From Dermatemys mawii (lineage: Eukaryota; Chordata; Testudines; Dermatemydidae), in assembly GCA_007922305.1 (NCBI GenBank), contig ML677386.1, positions 8,082,679 through 8,146,678 of the forward strand: a DNA stretch of 64,000 bases, written 5' to 3'. How positions within the stretch are numbered: the stretch's first letter is position 1; each line of letters opens with the position of its first letter. Below are positions 1 through 9,912 of this stretch, in pieces. The translations under genes and the position numbers were made by a program. A model generated the notes under the pieces. The model was given only the letters and a program-made list of their open reading frames with translations. It was not told where the DNA came from and did not search any database.

Positions 1-500
1 TCCCCAGAGGGAAAAAAAGCTTAATCACAGAAAAATATCAACAGCAGTTGAAGGGGTACTACAATATTAAATGGATTCAGCACATCTAACCTGGCCCCGA
101 GTTTTGATACTAGAAAGCCTAAATTTTAAACACGGAAAACACCTGGAGTAAGATTCATATCTTGTCTAACTCATTGACTTCAAGTGGAGTTATACAAGGG
201 AAGAATCTGTCCACTGGAGTTTACCCCTTGTCTATATCTTAAGCCCTACTGGGGAAATATTGACCTGACATAGCACAGCCCAGGGCTTGTCCTGCTCTAC
301 GCAGGCTAGAGAATGTGTTTGAGTTTAGTGCTAATACATTTTTCTGTTCCCACTATTCAAAACATCTCTGGCCTCTTCCGGTTCTCCCATCACTGCAGAT
401 AGTCTCTAATAAGAACCAGTCTACACCATGCCACTGTCTCATTTTAAACAACACTGGAACCCTGCTCCTCCAGTTCCAGAAACACAGGCTGCTACCACTT
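1..500. other. Intergenic, nothing recognised
   Basis: Unique-looking AT-rich DNA downstream of URB2. The short reading frames have no recognisable protein signature. Confidence 0.5.
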
Positions 501-1178
501 AGGGTATGGTTACACTTACAAGATTATAGCGCTATTGGTTATAGCGGTCCCCTTATACAGTAATATGTATAGCGCTATTGTATGTCCACACTCAGATGCT
601 CCTGCGGTATAGCATGGCCACATTTGGGGCACTTAATGCGGCATTAAGAGCAGCGCATTCGGGCAGGTATCCCAGCATTCAGCTGGGTGCAACGTGCTTT
701 TTAAACGAGGGGGGTGAGGGGGGACGCGTTGTGTGTATGCGGAGGGAGAGAGACAGTGGTTTTTCCGTTTTTTCTGAAAGCCTGTCAGTGAGCCTCCCTT
801 CACAGAAGGCTTTGTTTTCACACAGGCTCCCTCCTTAAACATTTGCATTGCTTATCTGCTGAGTTAAGAAAGAAACTCTAAAGAGGTACTTCCGCATTCC
901 TCCAGCCGAGTTCAAAACAAAGGGAAGAGACGTCAATTGCCTTAAATGGCTCTAGGCATCTCCAGAGATTACTTGTAGCGCAGTGGGTGTCCATATTCTT
1001 GCTGTAGCGCTACAGCAGCTGCGCTACAGCCCTTATTCCCCATGCGGAGGTGGATTAATAATAGCGCTATAACTCAGCAGTTATAGCGCTATTAGTGCCT
1101 TGCCAGTGTGGACGGGGAGTAGGTTATAGCGCTCGTGGGGGCTTTATAGCGCTATAAAGTGCCAGTGTAACCATGGCC
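501..1178. mobile_element. hAT-like MITE rich in TATAGCGCTATA palindromes
   Basis: The ends are inverted repeats: GGTATGGTTACACT near 505-519 and AGTGTAACCATGGCC near 1161-1175. Next to both ends, and inside, the palindrome (T)ATAGCGCTAT(A) or partial versions recur about nine times (around 526, 540, 570, 977, 1004, 1061, 1085, 1123 and 1146). There is no transposase frame. I found no convincing 8-bp target duplication, so the family assignment is tentative. Confidence 0.65.
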
Positions 1179-3434
1179 TTTGACAGTCCTGTAGCTGCTA
1201 GGAGCTGCAGATCCCTTACTGCAGTGGTCCCCATTCTTTTTACCTCATGCCCCTCCTTACCCCTGTCCATGCACACACACACACGCCAAACTGGGAGCAG
1301 AGCCGCGGATCCAGGAGGGGGGACACACAGACAGGGGTTAGGGGGTGAGGCTGGGGCCACAGCTGAGGACTGGGGTAGGGCCGGCGCAGGGCCAGCAGCT
1401 GGGATGGAGGCTCAGCGTTGGCAAATAGGCCAGCAGCTGGGACCTTGAGCATGGGGCTTGGGCTGGGAGTGGAGCTGGGTGGTGCTCCTTCCCCACTCCC
1501 TGTGGGGGTTGGCCCAGGCCATACCCGCCCCCATGAAATGTTCCTCCATGCCCCCCTAGGTGGGTGCACCCCACAGTTTAGGGACTTCTTCCTTACGGTC
1601 TGTGAGAGCCACTGTGACAGGGCAACACACTATTAGTAGCACCCTGGTCACTGCAGTTGCTGCAGTGCCGGGAAGAGCGCAGGCTTAATTGAAGCCAATC
1701 AAGCAGTTTGTGCTGGGAATTACTGACATTTGTTGGCAATTGCTGGGCTAACAAGGCAATTGGCTGAGTAACTGGGAGGAAGAGGAAGCAGGGGAGAGCT
1801 CAGAGGATGAGCCTGGGCTGCGAAAGAGAAGGCTGTGTGGACATTTCCTGCTGTAAGCCGGCATACATTCTGTTATACTACATAAGTGAAGAAAAAATAC
1901 ACACGTGGTGAAAGGGTGATTTGTGCTGGTGGTTAAGAAGCAGGCCAGGCAATGTGCACACTGGATGCCAACAGAACCACCCTGCGACAACCGCCTTCAA
2001 GGGGCAACATCATCGACGTGAATGAAGCCAGCCCAATACATTACAACAGGGAAGGAGTTCCAGGTATATGGGATACCACTGCAGGAAGGCATGAAAAAGA
2101 GAAGGGGGATATGTGAGAGAAGGGGGTTATGAGTGACTTGGTGACACCAAAGTGACCAGTGGAGTTTTGCACAATATTGAAGGAATTCTACTTCTATCAT
2201 TCTGATATCAGAAAAAAAAAAACCAATAGAGGAATGAATCTTCCTAATCCCCATGATCTGTGCCAGCAATATATTTAAGGGGAGATTGATTTGTATTGAT
2301 GGATGGCTAGACCTTGTGACTGTTCACTTAATCTGACAGGACTGAGATTCATCTATGGTAGAAATTCCTGCAGAAAATGAAGACTGTCATATGCTATTAT
2401 AGTGTTACTGTTGATCTTAATAGCACGAGACGACAAATAGATTTTGGTAGATGGCTGCTCCAAGGGAAAAATGAAGGGAAGCCCACACAATAAATAAAAT
2501 AAAAATCACCAGCTGAGTGATCCTGAAATGACTCCATTTGACCCCAGTGCCTAGAATCATGTCTGTTGTCTTCTTCTAGTTATTTGGAGAGCAGAGGAAG
2601 TGACCCAGATAGGAAATTCCTCACACTTCCACACTACCTTTTCTGTTAAAAGTCCCATTCCTTATTTCTCAAATACAAGTTAAAACTGGTCTGATTAACG
2701 TCAAGTCTACCCCTCCGACACCAATTCCTGTCCCACATGTGCACGCACACACACACACGCTTAGTTGACCTGATTTCCCAAGCTAAGATACATCATTACA
2801 GGATTTTGACAGCCACACAGGCAGAGGCTGCAAGTTGAGTACGACTATGAGGTAAATATTTTGCTATAGTGAAGTAAGATAGAAGGCAAGGGAATTGGAA
2901 CAACATAATGAGGAGAGAAAAAGCAAATGAAAAGATGAAGAGGATAAGTAAAGAAGAAAGATCCTTTAAAGGAAATGTGCTACGAACAGAGGAAGGTGAG
3001 AGATTGTTTCTATGGCAATGCAAGTCTGAGATTAAGACTGCAAGGCTGCTGGCAGCAAGCAAATGTATTTCAAATGAAACATGAGGTAACTGAGGTAACT
3101 GAGCAGACCCCTGTGCCAAAAATGGGGAAGTCACTAGAGTCTCCAGTAACTCCCACCCCTTATTCATCAGCTGCAGCACTACAAAATCACACCCACACCC
3201 CAGAAGCTATTATTGTCTTTGTTTTGGTCCTTAAAGTGTTGCTCAGGTAGTAATTATGTTCCCCCCATACTGACATATAGGATCATAGCTGTTATAAATG
3301 GAAGAGACCTTGCAGAGCATTATGTCCTTTCCATACCAGCCAGAGATATAGCACACCATTGGTGCTTTACACTCACACAGCATAACAATTTCGTAACTTA
3401 GGAACATATTGCCTGCTATTTTGCTTCTCTAGGA
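1179..3434. other. Intergenic with GC-rich segment and small CA repeats
   Basis: Positions 1290-1560 are GC-rich and resemble the internal part of a GC-rich transposon. Short CA repeats occur at about 1270-1284 and 2742-2758. A weak CR1-like segment lies at about 3278-3330. No gene is recognisable. Confidence 0.45.
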
Positions 3435-3576
3435 CTATAGGTGCTGGATAGAAGAGTGCTGGAGGTGCAGCCGCGCACTCGGGCTTAAAGTGCTTTCCAT
3501 CATTTCTAGGGTTTACAGTTTGATTCAAAGGCTCTCAGCACCCTACTACACAAATTGTTCCAGCACCCTTGTATAG
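3435..3576. mobile_element. Short MITE with GGTGCTGGA inverted ends
   Basis: The left end reads TAGGTGCTGGA and the right end GTTCCAGCACCCTTG, which are inverse complements in part. The internal segment GGGTTTACAGTTTGATTCAA looks like a dispersed turtle repeat. It has no coding capacity. Confidence 0.6.
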
Positions 3577-3964
3577 GGCCCAACCCTGCACAATTCACCT
3601 TTGGCAAGGTCCTAAGTGGCCTCAGTTTCCAATGACTTTCAGCAGTGTAGCAAGATCTCTAGATGCCATGATGTGGACTCTTAGAAGCAATGGGTCAAAG
3701 TCATAGGCGGCAGGTAAGGTGGGGTGAGTTACATGTTGGCAAGTTGTTTTATATGACTATGAGTGAGTGTATAGTGGTGTAACTTAGAGAGCAGAGGGGT
3801 TGTAGGAAAGCGCAAGATGCAAGTTACAGTAGGGTGGGTAGTACTTCAATTTACATCCTTTAGTTATCTGCTCTTCCTGTTATATCCCTCTCCTCCAGCC
3901 CTTTCTCATTTGAATCACACCCACTTGGCTCCCTTATTCCTATGTATACCCACTTGCAGAGGGG

Positions 3965-4120
3965 TAAGAAGAATGATCTAGCGGATCAGGTACTGGATTG
4001 GGACTCTGGAGATTTGGGTTTGGTCTTCAGCTCACAATTTCCCTCTGTGATGTTGGACAAATCACTTCATCTAAACTGCGCCTCAGCTCCCCATCTGTAA
4101 AATGGGGTCATTCTTCCATA
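3965..4120 (+). mobile_element. MIR/CORE-type SINE
   Basis: It shows the MIR hallmark order: a tRNA-like start (GACTCTGGAGATTTGGGTTT), then GTGATGTTGGACAAATCACTT, then CCCCATCTGTAAAATGGGG. It is diverged. Confidence 0.75.
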
Positions 4121-4343
4121 CCATAGAGAAAAATTTACTAATTATGCTCAGATACTAAGGTGATGGGGACCATGTCAGTGCATAAGTGGAGAGCTTACAC
4201 ATCACCTCCAAATTTAACCTAATGTGCTTTCATCAAAAACAGCCAATGAATTGGTTTGTTAGACCATGCCTATGACCATTCGATTCCTAATCTTTTTTGA
4301 CCAGGAATGAGTTAAGTTGTTTTCACTAGATAAAAATGTTCAA

Positions 4344-4454
4344 AGAGCCTAATTCCCACCATGTTACTCCAGTTTCACGCCAGTGTAACTGAATTAACAT
4401 GCCTGGAATTCCACCGATGAAAAACTGAAGTAAAGTAGTGGTGAATCAGGCTCC
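4344..4454. mobile_element. Small MITE, GAGCCTGATTC family, copy 1
   Basis: The terminal inverted repeats are AGAGCCTAATTC and GAATCAGGCTCC. The inner part resembles TTACTCCAGTTT and CACGCCAGTGTAA. About 110 bp, non-coding. Confidence 0.65.
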
Positions 4455-5403
4455 ATGTCTTTAATCAAGCCACCTTTGTTCCCAGAATATACTCTACTTG
4501 GATAGGGATTTTACTAGATTAACCGAGTCATGTATCAGCCTTCTCTGTCTTCTTCCTTTGAAATGTTGTCTAGACATCAGCTATCATCTCACTCCTGATG
4601 CCCACATCCATTACAGAGGCACACCTGTTTCCAGAAAGCAACTCATTATAGTAAAGGAAGGAATCCAAGTGTGTTGATATTTGTTCATGAGCACTCCGAA
4701 GTTGGGTTACCTTGCTGCTTTATACTATATTTCCTTTTCTCACCATTTAGTCCTTCATAGCCAGGACTGCACTACACATTTGGCCTGTGGGGGGGAAGGC
4801 AGACAGATCGGGAGCTTGTAGAGAAATAGTCTGCCAGAAGGTGCTGAAAGTTACATACTCCTCCCCTCCCCACAAAACTCAATAATATAACATGCCATGT
4901 GCACAACCAACCTTAAGGTCTCTCCTTTTCTAACCCTTAACATTTTCTGTGTTAGTCTAGTCCTCATGTAAGTCCCCTGACAACCCTGCTGGGTAAAAAT
5001 CCTTTGTTCAGACACAAAACATATAGCATATGCAGCGTGAGCCTCCTCATGCCTCATCACCTATGTGCTGCTGGTCTGTTTTGAAGGTGCACCTCAAGGG
5101 GTGAAAGCATAGCTCTGCCTCGAAATTCTAGTTACTCCTTGGTTTCTTTGTGAGTGAGCCATTTGTCATGCTGAGAGCTGAGTGAATAATTCATGGCCGA
5201 TAATTTATTTTTGTGATTTTTAGTCTCTTTTTCTGTTTGCAAGTAGCTTATGAATGTCTCAAATTTATTGGAGAATTACAATTAATCCCTGAATACTTAC
5301 TGCAAACAATTCCTAACCTGCAGATTGTTCATGATCAGTTCAGTGCAAGTTTTTGAAACTGCAGATTCTGACCAACTCAGTTAGTTTTGAGTGATCATTT
5401 ATG
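4455..5403. other. Intergenic, nothing recognised
   Basis: No repeat or gene signature that I can support. A 69-codon open frame on the minus strand at 4851-5060 has no family resemblance. Confidence 0.4.
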
Positions 5404-5499
5404 CCAGACTCTGATCTCAGTTACACAGGTGTAAATCCAGAGTAATTTCAGCAGTATGACTCCAGATTACACTGGTGTTACTAAAATCAGAGTCTGCCC
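5404..5499. mobile_element. Small MITE with CAGACTCTGAT inverted ends, copy 2
   Basis: The left end CCAGACTCTGATCTCAG pairs with CTAAAATCAGAGTCTGCC on the right. The middle contains TTACACAGGTGTAAATCCAG and its inverse-like TTACACTGGTGTTA. The whole element is a near-palindrome. Confidence 0.7.
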
Positions 5500-5692
5500 A
5501 TAACACATTTCTGTTATCAAACTAGAGGAGTAACATTTGGGATCAGGCTTCTGGGGCAGGAAGGTAGCCACAACATTTTCAAGTTCAAAATCTGCTTCCT
5601 TGAAAATAAAGTGTGTTGTTTCTGTGACCATTCCTACCAGTCAATTCATTCATTGAATGTAAACACTAGAGGCACTGGCACTACCAAAGCAA

Positions 5693-5799
5693 ATGGAGGG
5701 CCTCATACACCACTGTGTTATTCCAGTTTAACACCAATATAATTCCAAGTCAGTGGTGTTACAGTAACATAAAAACAGATGGTGAATCAGGCCCTCCAT
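5693..5799. mobile_element. Small MITE, GAGCCTGATTC family, copy 3
   Basis: ATGGAGGGCCTCATACACC at the left pairs with GGTGAATCAGGCCCTCCAT at the right. The interior resembles that of the copy at 4344-4454. Confidence 0.65.
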
Positions 5800-6560
5800 T
5801 TGATAGTGCTGTGTTTGCACCCAATTATAGGGGGGGCTGGTCCTTTATGGAATTTGGGTTCAGTCCCACTGGTGCCTTATCACCTGGTCCCAGGTAATGG
5901 GTTGAACATAAGAACTGCCATACTATGTCAGAACAAAGGTTCATCTAGCCCAGTATCCTGTCTTCTGACAGTGGCCAATGCCAGGTGTCCCAGAGGGAAT
6001 GAACAGAACAGGTAATCACCAAGTGATCCATCCCCTGTCACCCATTCCCAGCTTCCGGCAAACAGAGACTAGGGACACCATCACTGCCCATCCTAGCTAA
6101 TAGCCATTGTTGGACCTATCCTCTATGGACTTATCTAGTTCTTTTTTGAAACCTGTTATGGTTCTTGGCCTTGCCACAACATCCTCTGGCAAAGAGTTCC
6201 ATAGGTTGATTGTGCATTGTGTGAAGAAATACTTCCTTTTTGTTTGTTTTAAACCTGCTGCCTATTAATTTAATTTGGTGACCCCTAGTTCTTGTGTTAC
6301 AAGAAGAAGTAAATAACACTTCCTTATTTACTTTCTCCCCACTGGTCATGATTTTATAGACCTCTATCATATCCCCACTTCGTCGTCTCTTTTCCAAGCT
6401 GAAAAGACGCAGTCTTATTAATCCCTCCTCATACAGAAGCCGTTCCATAGCCCTAATCATTTTTGGTGCCCTTTTCTGAATCTTTTCTAATTCCAATATA
6501 TCTTTTCTGAGATGAGGCACAATCTCTCCATGCAGTGTTCAAGATGTGAGCATACGACGG

Positions 6561-7829
6561 TCTGACTGGGTCCCACTCCGCAGCGCCCCTCTCTGGCAGG
6601 GGCGGGGTGTGGAGGTAGACCTCAACCACTCTCTAATCCCCAATCATGGGGCTGTATGTCCCTAGGGTCAGAGTCTATACCATCGTGGGACAGTGTGGCC
6701 CAATGGCCAGAGTCTATACAAGTCTTCCCCAGATCTTGGGGCAGTGTGGCCCAGTGGCCAGAGTCAAAACAGCCTCCCCAAGTCTCAGGGCAATGTGGCC
6801 CAATGGCCAGAGTCAATACCATGGCTCCCTGCCCTCGGGGCAGCATGGCCCAATGGCCAGGATCAATAACAGCCTCCCGAAGCCTTGGGGCAGCTTGGCC
6901 TAATGGCTGGAATCAGTATAAGGGCTCCCTGCTCTCAGGGCAGCGTGGCCCAATGGCCAGAGTCCAGGTAATGGCTCCCCGCTCTCAGGACAGTGTGGCC
7001 CAATGGCCAGAGTCAATACTGTGGCTCCCCACTCTCGGGGCAGCATGGCCCAGTGGCTGGAGTCAGTGCAATGGCTCCCTGCCTTCAGGGCAGAGTGGCC
7101 CAATAGCCAGAGTCAAGACCCTAGCTCCCTGCTCTCGGGGTGGCGTGGCCCAGTGGCCAGGGTCAATAACAGCCTCCTCAAGCCTCAGGGCAGCGTGGCC
7201 TACTGGCCGGAGTCAGCGTAATGACTCCCCGCTCTCAAGGCAGCGTGTCCCCATTGGCCAGAGTCAATTCTGTGGCTCCCCACTTTCAGGGCAGCGAGGC
7301 CTAATGGCCGAAGTCAATACAATGGTTCCCTGCTCTCGGGGTAGGGCGGCCTAGTAGCTGCGGGGGTAGGGGGACCTGGACCCGCCCACTCCACCGGGTC
7401 CCGACCCAGGGCTCACCTGTTGGTGGGGCTTCCCCTGCCCCTAGCTTGGCGAGGATCCACCCGCAACATGCCGAGCGTGTGTGTATCTTTAAAAGTTCCC
7501 TGGGTCACTTCCTACCTGCCCTGCCATGCCTTCGGTGTCCAGGGATCCTCCAGTGCATTCCCCTTCAGGGCCGAAGTCGAGCTGGGCCTCCCGCGGCGTT
7601 TCTGCTGGGCTGGTCTCTGGAACCCAGGATCCTGGCTGTCCCTCCGCAGGAGCTGGTAGTGTGCATCCTTCCCCTCCGGCAGTCAGCCCCAACTGGGTTG
7701 CTCTGCAGGCTTTTATATTGGATCTCCAGTTGGAGCATGCCCAGTAGAGCTTCGGGGCGGGACTTCCTCTGCCCAGAGGGAAGGGTTAACCCCTGCGGTA
7801 CCAGTGCAGGGCCGCTCAGCCCCATCACA
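6561..7829 (-). mobile_element. Probable solo LTR inserted into CR1
   Basis: The 1269-bp insert breaks the CR1 frame and is flanked by GACGG (6556-6560) and GATGG (7830-7834), a 5-bp target duplication with one C/T change. Read on the minus strand it begins TGTGATGGGG and has a TATA-like AATATAAAAGCC at about 7708-7719, about 110 bp in. This fits an LTR U3/R layout. There is no coding region. The left terminus ends CAGTCAGA rather than a clean CA, so the edges may be off by a few bases. An ERV or Gypsy origin cannot be decided from sequence reading alone. Confidence 0.6.
6646..7360. repeat. 50-bp minisatellite, about 14 copies
   Basis: The motif GTGGCCCAATGGCCAGAGTC recurs with its TGGCC ending at 6700, 6751, 6800, 6850, 6900, 6950, 7000, 7050, 7100, 7150, 7200, 7250, 7300 and 7351, a strikingly constant 50-bp step. 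Units alternate between a GGCTCCCNGCTCTCGGGGCAG type and an ACAGCCTCCCNAAGCCT type. It lies entirely within the probable LTR. Open frames across it arise from the composition of the repeat. Confidence 0.92.
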
Positions 7830-8095
7830 GATGGATTTATATAGAGGTAATATGATATCTTCTATCTTATCTACCTCTTTCTTAACGATGCCCAACATTC
7901 TGTTTGCTTTTTTGACTGCCGTTGCACATTGAATGGATGTTTTCAGAGAACTCTCCATAATGACTCCAAGTGGTAACTCTTTCTTGAGTGGTAATAGCCA
8001 ATTTAGACCCCATCATTTTATATGTATAGTTGAGATTATGTTTGGGCTGATGGTTGGATCGGGCATTACATGATGGTAGCCTATTGGGCTATAAG

Positions 8096-8590
8096 TAAGG
8101 CTAAGATTTTGTCATGGATATTTTTAGTTAAATTGGACATGTCATGGGCAATAAAGAAAAATTAAGGGAAGCCATGACCCACCTGAGACTTTTACTAAAA
8201 ATATCCATGACAAAAAGGGGATCTGTGGGTCCCCACACCACCTACAGCAGGGCAGTGGCTAGGAGCTCCAGAGCCCACTGCCATGGGTTGAGTGTCAAAG
8301 CTCCAGCAGGTGGTGGCTGTGGGGTACCACTTCTGCCTGAAGGTCCAGGAGTACCCCCGCCACACATGAGGCCAGGAGCTGCGGGGTGCCCCCACCATCT
8401 GCAGCTCTGGGGGTTCGGAGTGGCCAGGAGCTGTGGCCAGAGGCAGCAAGGGTACCCTGCAGCACCCAGTCCCCAGGGGTGGCGCAGGGGACCCTGTAGC
8501 TCCCAATCGCCACAGGCTGATGTCACAGAGGTCACCAGAAGTCACAGCTTCTGTGACTTCCACTACCTTCGTGACTCAATTGTAGCCTTA
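8096..8590. mobile_element. hAT MITE with perfect 8-bp target duplication
   Basis: The target duplication GCTATAAG lies at 8088-8095 and again at 8591-8598. The ends TAAGGCTAAGATTTTGTCA and GTGACTCAATTGTAGCCTTA form inverted repeats. The middle (about 8320-8500) is GC-rich and internally repetitive around AGGAGCTG. No transposase frame is present. Confidence 0.85.
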
Positions 8591-8598
8591 GCTATAAG

Positions 8599-9789
8599 CC
8601 AGTGACTGATCCACCAGAGACAGAAAGACCAAGGGAGGTATCTTCAGAAAAGTCAAGACTGAGCCTGTCAGAGCTCATCTAATTCCGAGTAACCTGGGAG
8701 AATAAACGATGGCTGGACCCTGAGGTCCCTGAAAGAACTGGGTAGAGAGACCTGCAGCGATTTCACAGGGGATCCAAGGCCAGCGAGGACCAGGAAAGGA
8801 GCTCTCCAAACCAGCCAGGTGGAAGGCCTGGCAGGAACTAGTTCTCTCCATGCCAGCCAGAGGGCAAGGTCTGGCTGGAGCCACCTGCAGTGGAATGAGG
8901 AGCAACAGCCTTAAGAGTAAGCGGCCTGCAGAAACTCCAGGCAGCAAGATGGAGCTTTTGGAAAGAAATGTAAAGCCCAGCTAAGGACTGAAGAGACTGA
9001 TGTGAAGGACAGACTTGTTTTGATTTAAATTGGCATTTGAACTATGATGATGTTTTAATAAACCAGACCCTAAGAAAGGGTATTCATTGAATTGCAATGA
9101 CTTTGCGCTGTTTTGGAGAAGCCACAGAAGGACAAACTGAGGCAGCAGCAGGGTACCACACTGGATTGGATTAGACCTGGTTACCCAACCCATTAGTGAA
9201 TGCTTAACCATGTCTGGGATCCAGCCCTGGTGGCTCTTCTGACATGGACAAACACTGGCCCCCTAAGAATTAAACTCAGATGATCACATTCATTTCATAT
9301 AGGCCACTGAACAGCAATCGGCTGGTAATACACACTATGTATGTGGGTCAGATTGAAAGGATGACCCAGCAGTGAAAGGATTTTTCTCCCAGTCCCCAGA
9401 TCCAGGCTTGCCTTGGATAAGCAGGCAGATAAGAGTTTTATTTAACCTTCTTAAAGCTGGAAATCTAACTGCAGGCCCCTCTGATCATGTTCTCAGGCTT
9501 CAGCAAGGCAAGAACTACTGTAAAGTTAAGCAAACAGGTATAAATGGTCAAAGTAAAGTTTGGGTGTTGAGTGAAGGCTTGTTTTGGTTCTTGTTTTATC
9601 CAAATTGCCCAGAAGGCAAACAGCCTGACCAGTGCTGCAGCACAAATCAGGAAACACCAGGACCTTTGCTGACAACGAAGAGATTCTTCAAGCTTCACAC
9701 TTATGCACCTCTCCAAGCAATGGCCTCATTTTTATTTGCTGTTGATGCATTTTGTCAAGATCTTTTACTTTCCAGCCCTGAGAAGGAGG
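8599..9789. other. Intergenic, possible old LTR-element remnant
   Basis: Positions 8660-9240 contain a GC-rich block, an AATAAA at 9056-9061 in TTTTAATAAACCAGACC, and a following block that resembles an LTR R-U5 end. No boundaries or coding motif were found, so this is only a suspicion. The 141-codon frame at 9372-9797 has no recognisable domain. Confidence 0.3.
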
Positions 9790-9912
9790 TAGGGTGACCA
9801 GATGTCCTGATTTTATAGGGGCAATCCTGATTTGGGGGTCTTTTTCTTAAATAGGCCCCTATTACCCCTCACCCCTGCCCCAATTTTTCAGACTTGCTGT
9901 CTGGTCACCCTA
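9790..9912. mobile_element. Mariner-like MITE
   Basis: Exact inverted ends TAGGGTGACCAGA and CTGGTCACCCTA are bounded by TA. The element is 123 bp with an interior of CCTGATTTTATAGGGGCA followed by a C-rich tract. The short TA-bounded form suggests Tc1/mariner. Confidence 0.8.

Larger units (their letters stand above)
5907..8055 (-). mobile_element. CR1 LINE 3' part, interrupted by an LTR insertion
   Basis: This is a minus-strand CR1 fragment with its 3' end near 5907 and 5' truncated near 8055. The minus strand of 6131-6520 still reads as fossil CR1 ORF2 C-terminus (ELEKIQKRAPKMIRAMERLL, then FSLEKRRRSGDMIEVYKIM). The preceding part of the same reverse transcriptase lies at about 7835-7960 (SLKTSIQCATAVKKANRMLG, DIILPLYKSI). 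The two halves are adjacent in the element and are separated by the insertion at 6561-7829. Confidence 0.88.

Noticed and set aside
6656..7354. 232-codon open frame with repeated VAQWPES/GPMAR words
   Set aside because: It is a direct translation of the 50-bp minisatellite. Other frames and the minus strand are also open. There is no protein family signature.
6646..7360. Regularly spaced repeats suggestive of a CRISPR-like array
   Set aside because: Units are contiguous 50-bp tandem copies without unique spacers, in a vertebrate genome. It is a minisatellite.
8144..8605. 153-codon plus-strand frame and opposite frames
   Set aside because: It lies within and just past the 8096-8590 hAT MITE, with overlapping frames. 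There is no transposase motif.
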